A stretch of DNA of 64,000 nt from JABWBP01 sp964522165 (GCA_964522165.1 CAZFVV010000004.1:18541-82540), one strand, 5' to 3'; positions 33,936-42,714 are shown, numbered from the stretch's first letter. Numbers and translations: made by a program. Notes: generated by a model not told the origin, from the letters alone.

Positions 33936-34893
33936 CAAAGCAAGCAAAGAAATTAAGACAAGTAAAGAAATCGACGAATTGAATGGATCGGAAGATGACG
34001 GCTTAGAGTATTGGAGAACGGACGTCGCCAAAATCCGCGACGATTCCACGCACGGTTCCATTTACCTGGCCAACCAGGCGTTAGATATTGTGGAAGATTT
34101 CGTTCGCCGGCAGTTGTACAAGAACCGTACCGAGCTGATTCAGGCTCTCTCCAAGCTGAGCAACGCCCTGGTGCGCGCCAAACCGTTGATGGCGTTGATC
34201 TATAACCGCACCCGCCACGTATTGGTATTCATTCAGAATATTCCCAAAGAACAGAAGGATATCAACTCCATCCGCGACGCCACCCTGGAAGAGATCGTTC
34301 AAATCCGCCAGCGCGCGGAAGACAACGTGAAGGTCATTACCCGCTGGGGATGCCGCCTGATCCTGGACCACCACGTCATCCTGACCCATTCCGCCAGCAG
34401 CGTGGTGGAATCCATCCTGATGGAGGCGCGGCGGCAGAAAAAGCGTTTCCGGGTGATCTGCACCGAAAGCCGCCCGTTGAACGAAGGCACCCAGATGGCC
34501 TACCGCCTGGCCAAAGCCGGAATCAAGGTGCGCCTGGTGCCGGACGCGGACATCGCCCGGGCGGTGGAGGAGTGCCATTTTGTATTGACCGGTACCGACC
34601 GCTTTACGGAAACTACTTTTGTGAACAAAACCGGCACCCACGCAATCGCCGTCATGGCAAAACACATGAACAAATCGCTTTTCGTAGCCGGAGAAACCGC
34701 CAAGGTGCTGTTAAAAAGAACTTACCCGGTGCGGTTTGTGCAAAACAATCCCAAGGAGTTGGTGAGTAAATTATCGGACAACTTGCAGGTGGAAAATATC
34801 TACTTCGAGGAATCCCCCATTTCCATGGCCGATAAGATTATCCTGGAAGACGGGGTGTTCGAGTTGAAAGAGTTTGTGGACCGGTATTTGTAA
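33919..34893 (+). CDS. eIF-2B / MtnA-superfamily protein
   Basis: The 324-residue protein has a charged N-terminal segment, a helical domain (about 45-130) and a Rossmann-like domain (about 135-324) with ILTHSASSVVESIL, TESRPLNEGTQMAYRLAKAGI, LTGTDRFTETTFVNKTGTHAIA. This pattern is that of eIF-2B alpha/beta/delta subunits and of ribose-1,5-bisphosphate and methylthioribose-1-phosphate isomerases. The isomerase cysteine is replaced (THSAS), while the Asp of GTDRF is kept, so it may not be an isomerase. It overlaps cutA and is followed after 12 bases by a response regulator. Confidence 0.75.
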   Translation: MKMSSSKASKEIKTSKEIDELNGSEDDGLEYWRTDVAKIRDDSTHGSIYLANQALDIVEDFVRRQLYKNRTELIQALSKLSNALVRAKPLMALIYNRTRHVLVFIQNIPKEQKDINSIRDATLEEIVQIRQRAEDNVKVITRWGCRLILDHHVILTHSASSVVESILMEARRQKKRFRVICTESRPLNEGTQMAYRLAKAGIKVRLVPDADIARAVEECHFVLTGTDRFTETTFVNKTGTHAIAVMAKHMNKSLFVAGETAKVLLKRTYPVRFVQNNPKELVSKLSDNLQVENIYFEESPISMADKIILEDGVFELKEFVDRYL

Positions 34894-34905
34894 AAACAGG
34901 GGAAG

Positions 34906-35643
34906 ATGGTTCCGCAGCCAGAAAAAACTAAGATCAGTGTGTTAGTGGTGGACGACGACCCGGTTACCCGGCAGATTCTATCCGATCTTTTGACCGGCAG
35001 GGATTGCCGGGTGGCGACCGCCACCAACGGGGAAGATGCCATCCAACTGGCGTTGGTGTACCGCCCGGATTTGATTTTCCTGGACGTGATCATGCCCCAC
35101 TTAGACGGTTTCCAAACCCTGGAGCGGCTGCGGAAAATGGAAAAAACCCGCGCCATCCCGGTTATTATCATCACCTCCCGCACCGACAGCGCTACCCTGA
35201 TGCAGGCGTTACAGATGGGCGCCAATGATTTTATCACCAAACCGTTTTTACGCGGCGACCTGATCCGCAAGATGAACTTCGTGCTGCTGAACCGGCAGCA
35301 GCAAAAGAAGGTCACCGAGGCGGCCCTGGCCCCGGACCCGCTGGCCGCCCCGCCCGGCAAATCCTACGACCGTATGAAGGAAAGCTTCATTCTGCACTTC
35401 GAAAATATCTACCTGACCCTCCTGCGCCTCATCTCCGAGCATAATCAAAAAGAGCTGGAGCGGGTGATCGCCCGTTTGCTGGATACGGTGCAATTCTACC
35501 AGTTTATGGGCGTTAAGGAAGAAATCGCCCAACTGCTGCGGGCGGTTAGCGAGCGGGAGTGGGACCGCGCTATCGATTACCTGGAAAACGCCTACCACCT
35601 GTTCCGGGATTTCCGCACCAGCATTCCGCGGGTACTACAGTGA
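34906..35643 (+). CDS. Response regulator with C-terminal helical domain
   Basis: The N-terminal receiver domain (about 10-130) has the acidic pair in VVDDDP, the phospho-acceptor Asp60 in FLDVIMP, the switch threonine/serine region IITSRT, and the conserved Lys in FITKPF. The C-terminal 100 residues are helical (SYDRMKESFILHFENIYLT onward) and arranged like an Hpt bundle but without the HxxKG histidine; no DNA-binding motif is visible. It may act through protein contacts. No histidine kinase is in the window. Confidence 0.85.
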   Translation: MVPQPEKTKISVLVVDDDPVTRQILSDLLTGRDCRVATATNGEDAIQLALVYRPDLIFLDVIMPHLDGFQTLERLRKMEKTRAIPVIIITSRTDSATLMQALQMGANDFITKPFLRGDLIRKMNFVLLNRQQQKKVTEAALAPDPLAAPPGKSYDRMKESFILHFENIYLTLLRLISEHNQKELERVIARLLDTVQFYQFMGVKEEIAQLLRAVSEREWDRAIDYLENAYHLFRDFRTSIPRVLQ

Positions 35644-35760
35644 TCAAGTGTTTAAATGTTATTGTGTTCATGTGTTATGGCCGTCTTGTGATCGAAATTT
35701 AGGAAAGCACCTTAATACTAAAACACTATAACACCTGAACACTTAAACACTTGAACACCC
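35643..35760. repeat. Class A inverted word array, GTGTTATAG family, copy 5
   Basis: The left arm carries CAAGTGTTTAAATGTTATTG and TGTGTTCATGTGTTATGG; the right arm carries CTAAAACACTATAACACC, GAACACTTAAACACTTG and AACACCC. CAAGTGTTTAA pairs exactly with TTAAACACTTG. It ends four bases before the cdsA ribosome site. Confidence 0.88.
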
Positions 35761-35774
35761 GCAAAGGAGAAATT

Positions 35775-36659
35775 GTGAGCGAATTAGGCAAGCGAATCGG
35801 CGTGGCGACGTGGGGAATTCCCTCATTGCTGCTGCTAACCTACTTAGGCGGCTATTATTTCCTGGCCTTGATTTTGATCATTAACGGAATGGCGTTGTGG
35901 GAATTTTATACCATGTACCACAACAAGCAGATCTATCCCTACCGCGTGCCGGCGTTAGTGTTGAGCAGCTTTTTTCTGTTGGCGGCGTTTTTCTACCCCG
36001 GCCACTGGGAGAGCCTGCTGCTGCTGGCCCTGGTGTATATTTTATTCGTGCACCTGAGCAAGCAGGAAGGGCTGGCCAGCAAGAACGCCACTTTTACGAT
36101 TACCGGGTTTGCTTACATCACCCTGTTCTTTTCCACCCTGCTGCGCCTGCGCCTGAATTTTGCGGAGTGGATGCCCGCCGCGGCGGAGAGCGTTTCCCTC
36201 ACCGGGCTGGAAAGCTGGCTGCCCACTTTCGGGATGCCCATCTCCCCGGCCGGGGGGCGTTTGATCATCGTGATGTTTGGCGCCATCTGGATTTGCGACA
36301 CCGCCGCCTACACCGCCGGCCGCAAGTTGGGCAAACACAAATTAGCGCCCGCGGTCAGCCCCAACAAAACCTGGGAAGGGGCGATTGCCGGGCTGTTATT
36401 TGGAATTCTCAGTTTTATGCTGCTGGGCAAGCTTTTCCTTCCCGGCCTGCCGCTAACCTACTCCCTGGCCTGCGGCGCGATTGTGGGGATTTTCGGGCAG
36501 GTCGGCGACCTGGTGGAATCCCGCTTCAAGCGCGACGCCGGGGTGAAGGATACCTCCACCCTGCTGCCCGGGCACGGGGGTTTTTTGGACCGCTTCGATT
36601 CGATTATTTTTACCTCCCCGTTTTTGTGGGCGCTGTTTTACTATGGCGGGGGCGGGTGA
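35775..36659 (+). CDS. cdsA: Phosphatidate cytidylyltransferase CdsA
   Basis: CdsA makes CDP-diacylglycerol, the precursor of phosphatidylglycerol and other phospholipids. GTG 35775 is the start because AAAGGAG lies just before it; a TTG further up is inside the repeat. The 294 residues form about eight membrane helices, and the signature SPNKTWEGAIAG plus KDTSTLLPGHGGFLDRFDS in the C-terminal half are complete. PgsA, which uses the product, is encoded at 47532-48128. Confidence 0.95.
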   Translation: MSELGKRIGVATWGIPSLLLLTYLGGYYFLALILIINGMALWEFYTMYHNKQIYPYRVPALVLSSFFLLAAFFYPGHWESLLLLALVYILFVHLSKQEGLASKNATFTITGFAYITLFFSTLLRLRLNFAEWMPAAAESVSLTGLESWLPTFGMPISPAGGRLIIVMFGAIWICDTAAYTAGRKLGKHKLAPAVSPNKTWEGAIAGLLFGILSFMLLGKLFLPGLPLTYSLACGAIVGIFGQVGDLVESRFKRDAGVKDTSTLLPGHGGFLDRFDSIIFTSPFLWALFYYGGGG

Positions 36660-37078
36660 GCGAGGAAGGCGGAGGGGGAGTATTGGAAGGATGGGTTTTG
36701 GGAAGAATGGAGTAATGGGGGAATGCCTGCCCGGTGTTCTGAAAGATATGTTTCACGGGGTTTTGCGGATCCATTAGCAAATGAGGGATTTTTTTATTTT
36801 TTTTTCAATATTTGCCGCCCATTGGTGAATATATAAGTAGGTCAGGCTTGAAACGTAAGAGTTTCTTCGCCCGGGAGCGGCGTGATGGCGTTGAATTTTC
36901 CGACATTCCTTTTCCAGCGTTCAGGGACAGCAGTGTTAGGAATGTTCCTTCATTATATTATATTCTATTCTATTCTATTCCTCCCCCGTCTTACCTGCCT
37001 AAAACTTTTTGCCAAAACCGTTTATTCCTGCCGGGAAACCGGTGTACTTTCCCGGAAACTCATTATAAGGAGGCCCTG
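36660..37078. other. Gene-free stretch with poly-T tract and a TATTC microsatellite
   Basis: After cdsA come GGAAGGATGGG/GGAGTAATGGGG word fragments (to 36723), a short TTTGC/GCAAA stem and a T-rich run (36789-36805) that may end cdsA transcription. At 36961-36980 the pentamer TATTC is repeated four times, about 100 bases upstream of the lipoprotein start at 37079. A strong ribosome site AAGGAGG precedes that start. An in-frame extension up to 36812 lacks coding character. Confidence 0.5.
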
Positions 37079-38461
37079 ATGATGCGTTACCGATCTCCTG
37101 AAATTCGTATTCACCGCATTTTGCAATTTACCTTTTTCATTTTGCACTTGCTGCTATTGGCGTGCAGCTGCGAAAAATCCACCACCGCCCCGCCCCCGCC
37201 GGGGCCGGAAATTGTGCTCACCCTGGCCGAAGAGCCTTATCTCACCGAAATCTCCCTGAAGTTAGAACTCCGCAACCTGCCCCTGCCGCAACAATTGCTG
37301 ATTACCCGCAACGACAGCCCCATTTTCAATGGCTCAATGGCCGCCAATGACACGACCGTAACTGACTCCGCTTTACAACCGGCAACTAACTACTCCTACC
37401 GCGCCTACCGGATGGTAGAAGGGCAAAAAACCGACTCCAGCGCCCTGCTGCCGGTGAGCACCATGGATACCACCAGCCACGACTTCCAGTGGGAGATCAT
37501 TGAGTTCCCCAGCCTCTACGGCAGTGGGGTGCTGCGCGACGTGGCCATTATAAACGAAAACGATATCTGGGCGGTGGGGGAGATTTACAGCGACAGCGCC
37601 CAACCCTGGCTGCCCTATAACGCGGTGCACTGGGATGGGCAGCAGTGGGAGTTGAAGCGGATAACATATAGTGGTTCGCCCTGGTCTATAAAATCAGTCT
37701 TTGCATTTTCTTCTACTGATATTTGGTTCGATGCTTTTGTGAGATGGAATGGGAACAGTTTTATTCAGTTGCCAATACCCAATATCCTCATTGGCTATGG
37801 TATAAACAAAATTTGGGGCACATCCAGCAACAACTTATATGTGGTAGGAACCCAAGGTCTCATCGCCCACTACGACGGCCGGCGGTGGCAGAAGCTGGAG
37901 AGTGGGACAGAGTTAGGCTTGCGGGATATTTGGGGAGTTTCTGATAATGAAATATATATCGTTGGCGTTAACCGTGCACAAGTTCTGGGAGTGGTACTAA
38001 AGTATGATGGCTCCTCCTGGCAAAAGATGATTGATGGATTTGCCGAAGGAAACGGTTTTGATCCCTCACAATTGTTTAAAACTCAACTATACGGCGCAAC
38101 CGAAGGAATTTGGGTGGATGAGCATGGAACGGTTTATACCGTCGGTAATTTGATGTATCAATATAAACGGGGGAAATGGGATTACGTGCGATCCTTACCG
38201 GAAAACCACCTAAACGGTAATCCCGGCAATTATTACCGCGGCTATTTACACGCGGTGCGGGGGAATGCTTCCAATGATATGTTTATATTCGGCCAGAGTG
38301 AAACCTTAATTCATTTCAATGGTTCGACCTGGGAAAAGATAGGGCCCGCTTATGTTCCCTGGAGCCCTCGTTGGTGGTATAACAGTGATGTGAAAAGAGA
38401 TTTAGCAGTGGCGGTGGGAAATACGGTGGATTTCGCCCGGATTATCAAACTATGGCGATAA
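37079..38461 (+). CDS. Lipoprotein with beta-propeller-like repeats
   Basis: ATG 37079 follows AAGGAGG and gives a 460-residue protein with a long hydrophobic signal peptide and lipobox LLLAC (Cys29). A short Fn3-like domain (about 40-130) is followed by six blades of a glucose/YCF48-type propeller (about 140-460), each with a phrase like DIWAVG, NLYVVGTQG or IHFNGSTWEKI. No catalytic motif is visible; a surface-exposed binding role is likely. A 16-base piece of its signal-peptide codons (37134-37149) is identical to a repeat at 18388-18403. Confidence 0.8.
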   Translation: MMRYRSPEIRIHRILQFTFFILHLLLLACSCEKSTTAPPPPGPEIVLTLAEEPYLTEISLKLELRNLPLPQQLLITRNDSPIFNGSMAANDTTVTDSALQPATNYSYRAYRMVEGQKTDSSALLPVSTMDTTSHDFQWEIIEFPSLYGSGVLRDVAIINENDIWAVGEIYSDSAQPWLPYNAVHWDGQQWELKRITYSGSPWSIKSVFAFSSTDIWFDAFVRWNGNSFIQLPIPNILIGYGINKIWGTSSNNLYVVGTQGLIAHYDGRRWQKLESGTELGLRDIWGVSDNEIYIVGVNRAQVLGVVLKYDGSSWQKMIDGFAEGNGFDPSQLFKTQLYGATEGIWVDEHGTVYTVGNLMYQYKRGKWDYVRSLPENHLNGNPGNYYRGYLHAVRGNASNDMFIFGQSETLIHFNGSTWEKIGPAYVPWSPRWWYNSDVKRDLAVAVGNTVDFARIIKLWR

Positions 38462-38467
38462 AAATAA

Positions 38468-38499
38468 CCGGCGCCGGGCACTGCACTGCCCGGCGCCGG
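38468..38499 (+). terminator. 13-bp GC-rich hairpin after the lipoprotein gene
   Basis: CCGGCGCCGGGCA (38468-38480) pairs perfectly with TGCCCGGCGCCGG (38487-38499) around a 6-base loop, seven bases after the stop. No T-run follows, so it may be a stability hairpin or a rho-dependent end. Confidence 0.55.
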
Positions 38500-38505
38500 G
38501 AGGAT

Positions 38506-38694
38506 GCAATAATACTGTGACGCTTAGAGGTGTCATCCCTTAAAGGGTTCGTATTATTGCGAAGCAAACATACGGAAAGGAGGTGATTGGCGCAAGCGAA
38601 AAGCCCGTTAAATTACAAGTCGGTTTTAACATGGAGGAAATATTCTGATATGGGGCTCAGAACCCAAATGGCCAGAGAAAGCTGCACCTTTCTC
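38506..38694 (+). ncRNA. Candidate structured leader RNA ahead of the subtilisin-like gene
   Basis: GCAATAATAC (38506-38515) pairs perfectly with GTATTATTGC (38551-38560). Inside, TGACGC/GTGTCA (38518-38523 with 38530-38535) and CCCT/AGGG (38537-38540 with 38544-38547) form two more stems, giving a three-way junction. It is followed at 38576-38587 by AAAGGAGGTGAT, an exact match to the full anti-Shine-Dalgarno complement but with no properly spaced start, and by further stems (38675-38694, 7 bp). It matches no riboswitch class I recognise. Confidence 0.4.
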
Positions 38695-38745
38695 GAAAAA
38701 ACATCACCCAAGTTCAACCTTTTTAAAACCAGTAGAGGTGTCATT

Positions 38746-41700
38746 ATGAAGAAGATTATCAGTTTCCTGATGATGGCCATATTCTTTACGGCCATCGTGC
38801 AGGCCGGGGAATCGCCTTATAAAGAAGGCGAATTGATCATCCAGCTCGAAAAAACGGCGACAATTGAAACCTGGACCGGCAAATATTCTTCCATAAGTCT
38901 GAAAGCCCAAAGGTTGCTCTCCCGGCGGCTCAATATCTGGCTGATGGAATTCGACCCGAAGGCGGTTTCATCAGAATCCGCCTTAAATATGGTTCGTTAC
39001 GATGAAGCGGTGATCGCAGTCCAGTTCAACCATTACGTAACCCTCCGTTCCATTCTCCCCAATGACCCTCGTTTTAGTGAACAGTGGGGATTGCACAACA
39101 CCGGGCAGTCCGGCGGGACTCCCGATGCCGACATTGACGCCCCGGAGGCCTGGGACCTTACCACCGGCGGTGCCACCGCCCAGGGAGATGAAATCGTCAT
39201 TGCCGTGATAGACGGCGGGGCAGACTTGAACCACCAGGACCTGAATTTCTGGAAAAACATCCACGAAATTCCCGGCAACGGCATTGATGATGACAACAAC
39301 GGCTACATCGATGATTATGACGGCTGGAACGCCTATAACCATACCGGTAACATACCTTCCAGCTCCCACGGCACCCACGTTTCCGGCATCGCCGGGGCAA
39401 AAGGCAACAATGGACTGGGGGTGAGCGGGGTCAATTGGAATGTCAAGATCATGCCCATCGCCGGGTCTTCGGGAACAGAATCGATTGTCGTTGAGGCTTA
39501 TGGATACGCCCTGGAACTAAGGGCCCGCTACAACGAGACCAACGGAGAATACGGCGCATTTGTGGTGGTGACCAATTCTTCTTTTGGGGTGGATTATGGA
39601 AATCCGGCTAACTTTCCCATCTGGTGTTCCATGTATGATGCCATGGGCGCGGAGGGCATATTGAGCTGTGCCGCAACGATTAATGCTCATGTGAATGTAG
39701 ATATCGTGGGCGATGTTCCTACCGGCTGCCCCAGTGATTACCTGATTTCCGTAACCAACACCACCCGGACGGATCAGAAAAATTCCAATGCCGGTTACGG
39801 AGAAATCTCGATTGACCTGGGCGCCCCGGGAACTTCCATTTTATCCACCCTGCCAAATAATCAATATGGCAATAGCAGCGGCACTTCCATGGCTTCCCCG
39901 CATGTCGCCGGGGTTGTGGCCTTAATGTTTGCCCATGCCAATTCTCAACTCATCCAGGAGTATAAAAATGATCCGGCCGCTGTGGCATTGCTATTCAAGC
40001 AATGGTTATTAGCCGGGGTGGATCCCATCCCTGCGCTCCAGGGAATTACGGTTACTGGCGGACGGTTGAATGCCCATGGCGCTCTACAGAGTATTGGTAG
40101 CGGAGTAGAGTTTCAATTTGTCAATCGAATCCAGGGAACCACTAACTATGGCAGTTTAGTCGTGGATAATGACCTCAACAACCCGGTTCCTTCCGGAGGC
40201 GTCCGGAGTTTCGCTTACGGCACTTATCACCAGGTTCGCACCGCCCAATTGCCCTTCCTTCCCAACTGGCAGGGCGGGGGAACCACACAGAAGCATCATC
40301 GCTGGTATCAAAACAATTCCGATTTTAGTCTCAATCATCAGTTTCAGGCAGCGGCTCCAACACCAAGCCTTCAAGATGCCTGGTTTAATTCAACTGAACC
40401 GGCAACCGTAAGAACGGACCTGATATCCGGCGGGCAGGGCGGTATTGTAGAATTAAAGGATCCCTGGCGATACTACCAGGATGGCTTCGGCAACTGGCAG
40501 CAATCCAATCAGTTCATTTCTTATCCTTCTCCCTTCATTATCGAAAATGGCCAGATAACGGATTACGGCGGCGTGTTTTTGAATCAAGGTTTGCCCAATT
40601 GGCAACCGCCCTACTACACCCTCCGCGTCCCGCAAACCCAGTATCTCACCTTCCACAACCAGGTCATTCCCTGGCATTTCGTCAACTGGCAGGAAGACGC
40701 CAGCCAGGCCGAGGTTCAATACCTCATCCAGAACACCAGCCCGGTGGTGTTCAAGCAGGCTAACGCGGAAATACGCGCCCGCTATAAAGGCCACCTGGCT
40801 TCCAGCAACCCCGCCGCCACCAGGCACAACAACGGCCGGCGCATTGTGCGCGAGGCCGGCGGAACCCTCCACGCGGTCTATTCCGACGGCGGGCATTGTT
40901 GGTACACCTTCTCCACGGACAACGGGGAGCACTGGGCGGCGGAGAGCCTCGCTTCCGAGGACCTGCCCATATACCACGATCCGGCGTTCCAATACCTTTA
41001 CCCCGCCATTGCCGAGTATGAAGGCGCATTGCACCTGGCTTATACCAAAGCAGATTACGATGAGGAGGGAAACTTAACCGGCGCCGCGGTATATTACCGC
41101 AGCAAACCCGGCGGCGAGCCCTGGGGAATGGCGAAGTTGATTTTCAGTTACTCCCTGTCCGATCCCCTGCATCTTCCCCAACCGGCCATTGGAGTCTGGA
41201 AAGACGGTTACGAATACGTGGTCATCGCCGCCAATAAAAAGACCGCTTCGGGTTCCGAGATCGCCAGCTTTTATAAAAAAGTAAGCGATCCGGATTTCCA
41301 GACCATAGCGGCGTTCCCGGGCAGTCGCCCTTCCCTGGGAACCGATGAGTGGCATCTCAACCTGCGGGTAAGCTATGATGATGCAGGCCGGATTTTACTG
41401 CGAAAGTGGAACGGTTCTACCAAAACCTGGTATGGAGCAGAACAGGTTTCCGAGGAACCCTGGTGGTTAGGCGCTCAACTGAATTCCAACCTGACCCATT
41501 CCTCCGATAACTATTCCCACGTGGTCTGGGCTTCCCAGGATGAAACCCTGATGCCGGTGGTGGCTTACCGGGCGCATCGAGCTCCCGGAAGCGGAACGGT
41601 AACCTATTTTTATTCCGGCCCCTGGCGCGGGGCGGTCTATCCCACCGTGGCGGCCGATTACGGAACCCCGATCAGCATCTTTTACGAAGACGAGGGCCGG

Positions 41701-42645
41701 ATCATCAAGCGCCGCTTTGAGGGAGAATACTGGTTAGAAGAAGGTTTCAGCGAAGGGCGCTATCCCAACGCCGCGGCGCACGGGCAATCCGGGGCCATCT
41801 GGGTCAGGGATGATAATGCCCCCTATCGCATCGTTCCCGATTATACCGACCCCTGGAAAATGCGCGCCGGGTCCGAAGACACCCTGCTGATCAACAAACG
41901 CTTCGATTACACTTTCACCCAAGACACTTCCGCTGGCTATCTCACCCTGGAAATCCAAAACCTGGCCTGCGGAGGGGGCTATTTGCAGTTAGACAGCCTG
42001 CTGCGCTCCCGGCCTATCACCATCCCGGCAAACGCCTCTCCGCAGTACCAGTTGTTGATCCATTTCCATAACCTGAATTTCCCTGTTGATAGTTCCGCGG
42101 TGCTGGTGGAGGCGGCCTTCGAGGCCGGGCCAAACCTCCATTCGTTAGGCAAGCTGCGTTTGAAACAACTGCTTCCCTTTAATAACGGGCAGGCGCACCT
42201 CCTGGCCCAAACCCTTGCCGCGGGGCACCTGCGGGGCAAAACCGGGCGGCTGAAATTCAGTTTTGAAAACCTTTCTCCGCTCATCAGCAACGTGGTGGTT
42301 CGCCGGCCGGAAAGGGGAGTTCCTCCTTTGGCGAAGCCGGGGGCAGACTCTTCCTCTACCCTTCCCACCCGCTTTGAGCTGAGCCAGAACTACCCTAATC
42401 CATTCAACCCAACCACCACCATTACCCTCTCCCTGCCGCAGGAGAGCAAGGTGAGCCTGGAGGTCTATGACATTACCGGGCGGAAGGTGCGAACGCTGTT
42501 AAAGGAAGCGCTGCCCGCCGGGGTGCACAAAATAAGTTGGGATGGGCGCAATGAGAACGGCGAGGCGGTAGGCTCCGGGGTGTATATTTACCGGGTAGTT
42601 GCCGGAGCCTTTAAGGAGAGCCGTAAAATGGCGCTGCTGCGCTGA
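38746..42645 (+). CDS. Subtilisin-like (S8) serine protease with T9SS sorting domain
   Basis: ATG 38746 follows GAGGTG and gives a signal peptide (about 1-20, ending VQA) in a 1299-residue protein; the longer frame from 38587 would hide it. A short propeptide-like region precedes the S8 domain (about 105-470) with Asp156 (VIDGGAD), His208 (SSHGTHVSG), Asn277 (TNSSFG) and Ser381 (SGTSMASPH), so the triad is complete. The middle is beta-rich, with sialidase/BNR-like stretches (about 690-1060). The last 85 residues are a type IX sorting domain (NYPNPFNP, ending KESRKMALLR). It is probably displayed on the cell surface for protein degradation. Confidence 0.93.
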   Translation: MKKIISFLMMAIFFTAIVQAGESPYKEGELIIQLEKTATIETWTGKYSSISLKAQRLLSRRLNIWLMEFDPKAVSSESALNMVRYDEAVIAVQFNHYVTLRSILPNDPRFSEQWGLHNTGQSGGTPDADIDAPEAWDLTTGGATAQGDEIVIAVIDGGADLNHQDLNFWKNIHEIPGNGIDDDNNGYIDDYDGWNAYNHTGNIPSSSHGTHVSGIAGAKGNNGLGVSGVNWNVKIMPIAGSSGTESIVVEAYGYALELRARYNETNGEYGAFVVVTNSSFGVDYGNPANFPIWCSMYDAMGAEGILSCAATINAHVNVDIVGDVPTGCPSDYLISVTNTTRTDQKNSNAGYGEISIDLGAPGTSILSTLPNNQYGNSSGTSMASPHVAGVVALMFAHANSQLIQEYKNDPAAVALLFKQWLLAGVDPIPALQGITVTGGRLNAHGALQSIGSGVEFQFVNRIQGTTNYGSLVVDNDLNNPVPSGGVRSFAYGTYHQVRTAQLPFLPNWQGGGTTQKHHRWYQNNSDFSLNHQFQAAAPTPSLQDAWFNSTEPATVRTDLISGGQGGIVELKDPWRYYQDGFGNWQQSNQFISYPSPFIIENGQITDYGGVFLNQGLPNWQPPYYTLRVPQTQYLTFHNQVIPWHFVNWQEDASQAEVQYLIQNTSPVVFKQANAEIRARYKGHLASSNPAATRHNNGRRIVREAGGTLHAVYSDGGHCWYTFSTDNGEHWAAESLASEDLPIYHDPAFQYLYPAIAEYEGALHLAYTKADYDEEGNLTGAAVYYRSKPGGEPWGMAKLIFSYSLSDPLHLPQPAIGVWKDGYEYVVIAANKKTASGSEIASFYKKVSDPDFQTIAAFPGSRPSLGTDEWHLNLRVSYDDAGRILLRKWNGSTKTWYGAEQVSEEPWWLGAQLNSNLTHSSDNYSHVVWASQDETLMPVVAYRAHRAPGSGTVTYFYSGPWRGAVYPTVAADYGTPISIFYEDEGRIIKRRFEGEYWLEEGFSEGRYPNAAAHGQSGAIWVRDDNAPYRIVPDYTDPWKMRAGSEDTLLINKRFDYTFTQDTSAGYLTLEIQNLACGGGYLQLDSLLRSRPITIPANASPQYQLLIHFHNLNFPVDSSAVLVEAAFEAGPNLHSLGKLRLKQLLPFNNGQAHLLAQTLAAGHLRGKTGRLKFSFENLSPLISNVVVRRPERGVPPLAKPGADSSSTLPTRFELSQNYPNPFNPTTTITLSLPQESKVSLEVYDITGRKVRTLLKEALPAGVHKISWDGRNENGEAVGSGVYIYRVVAGAFKESRKMALLR

Positions 42646-42682
42646 GCTTGCATTTTTAGCGAATGCGAACCCTTATCCCTTC

Positions 42683-42714
42683 AAGAGGCGCGTTTCTCCG
42701 CGCCTCTTTTTATT
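42683..42714 (+). terminator. Rho-independent terminator of the protease gene
   Basis: AAGAGGCGCG and CGCGCCTCTT form a 10-bp stem with loop TTTCTC, followed by TTTTTATTT. It is the clearest intrinsic terminator in the window. Confidence 0.9.

Noticed and set aside
36812..37078. N-terminal extension of the lipoprotein gene
   Set aside because: The extension lacks a ribosome site and would place the lipobox near residue 118; AAGGAGG marks ATG 37079.
38576..38590. 3' end of a 16S rRNA gene on the minus strand
   Set aside because: Only the 12-base anti-Shine-Dalgarno match is present; no other rRNA sequence surrounds it.
38587..38745. TTG start with a perfect Shine-Dalgarno for the protease gene
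   Set aside because: The spacing is only three bases and the added 53 residues would bury the signal peptide that begins at 38746.
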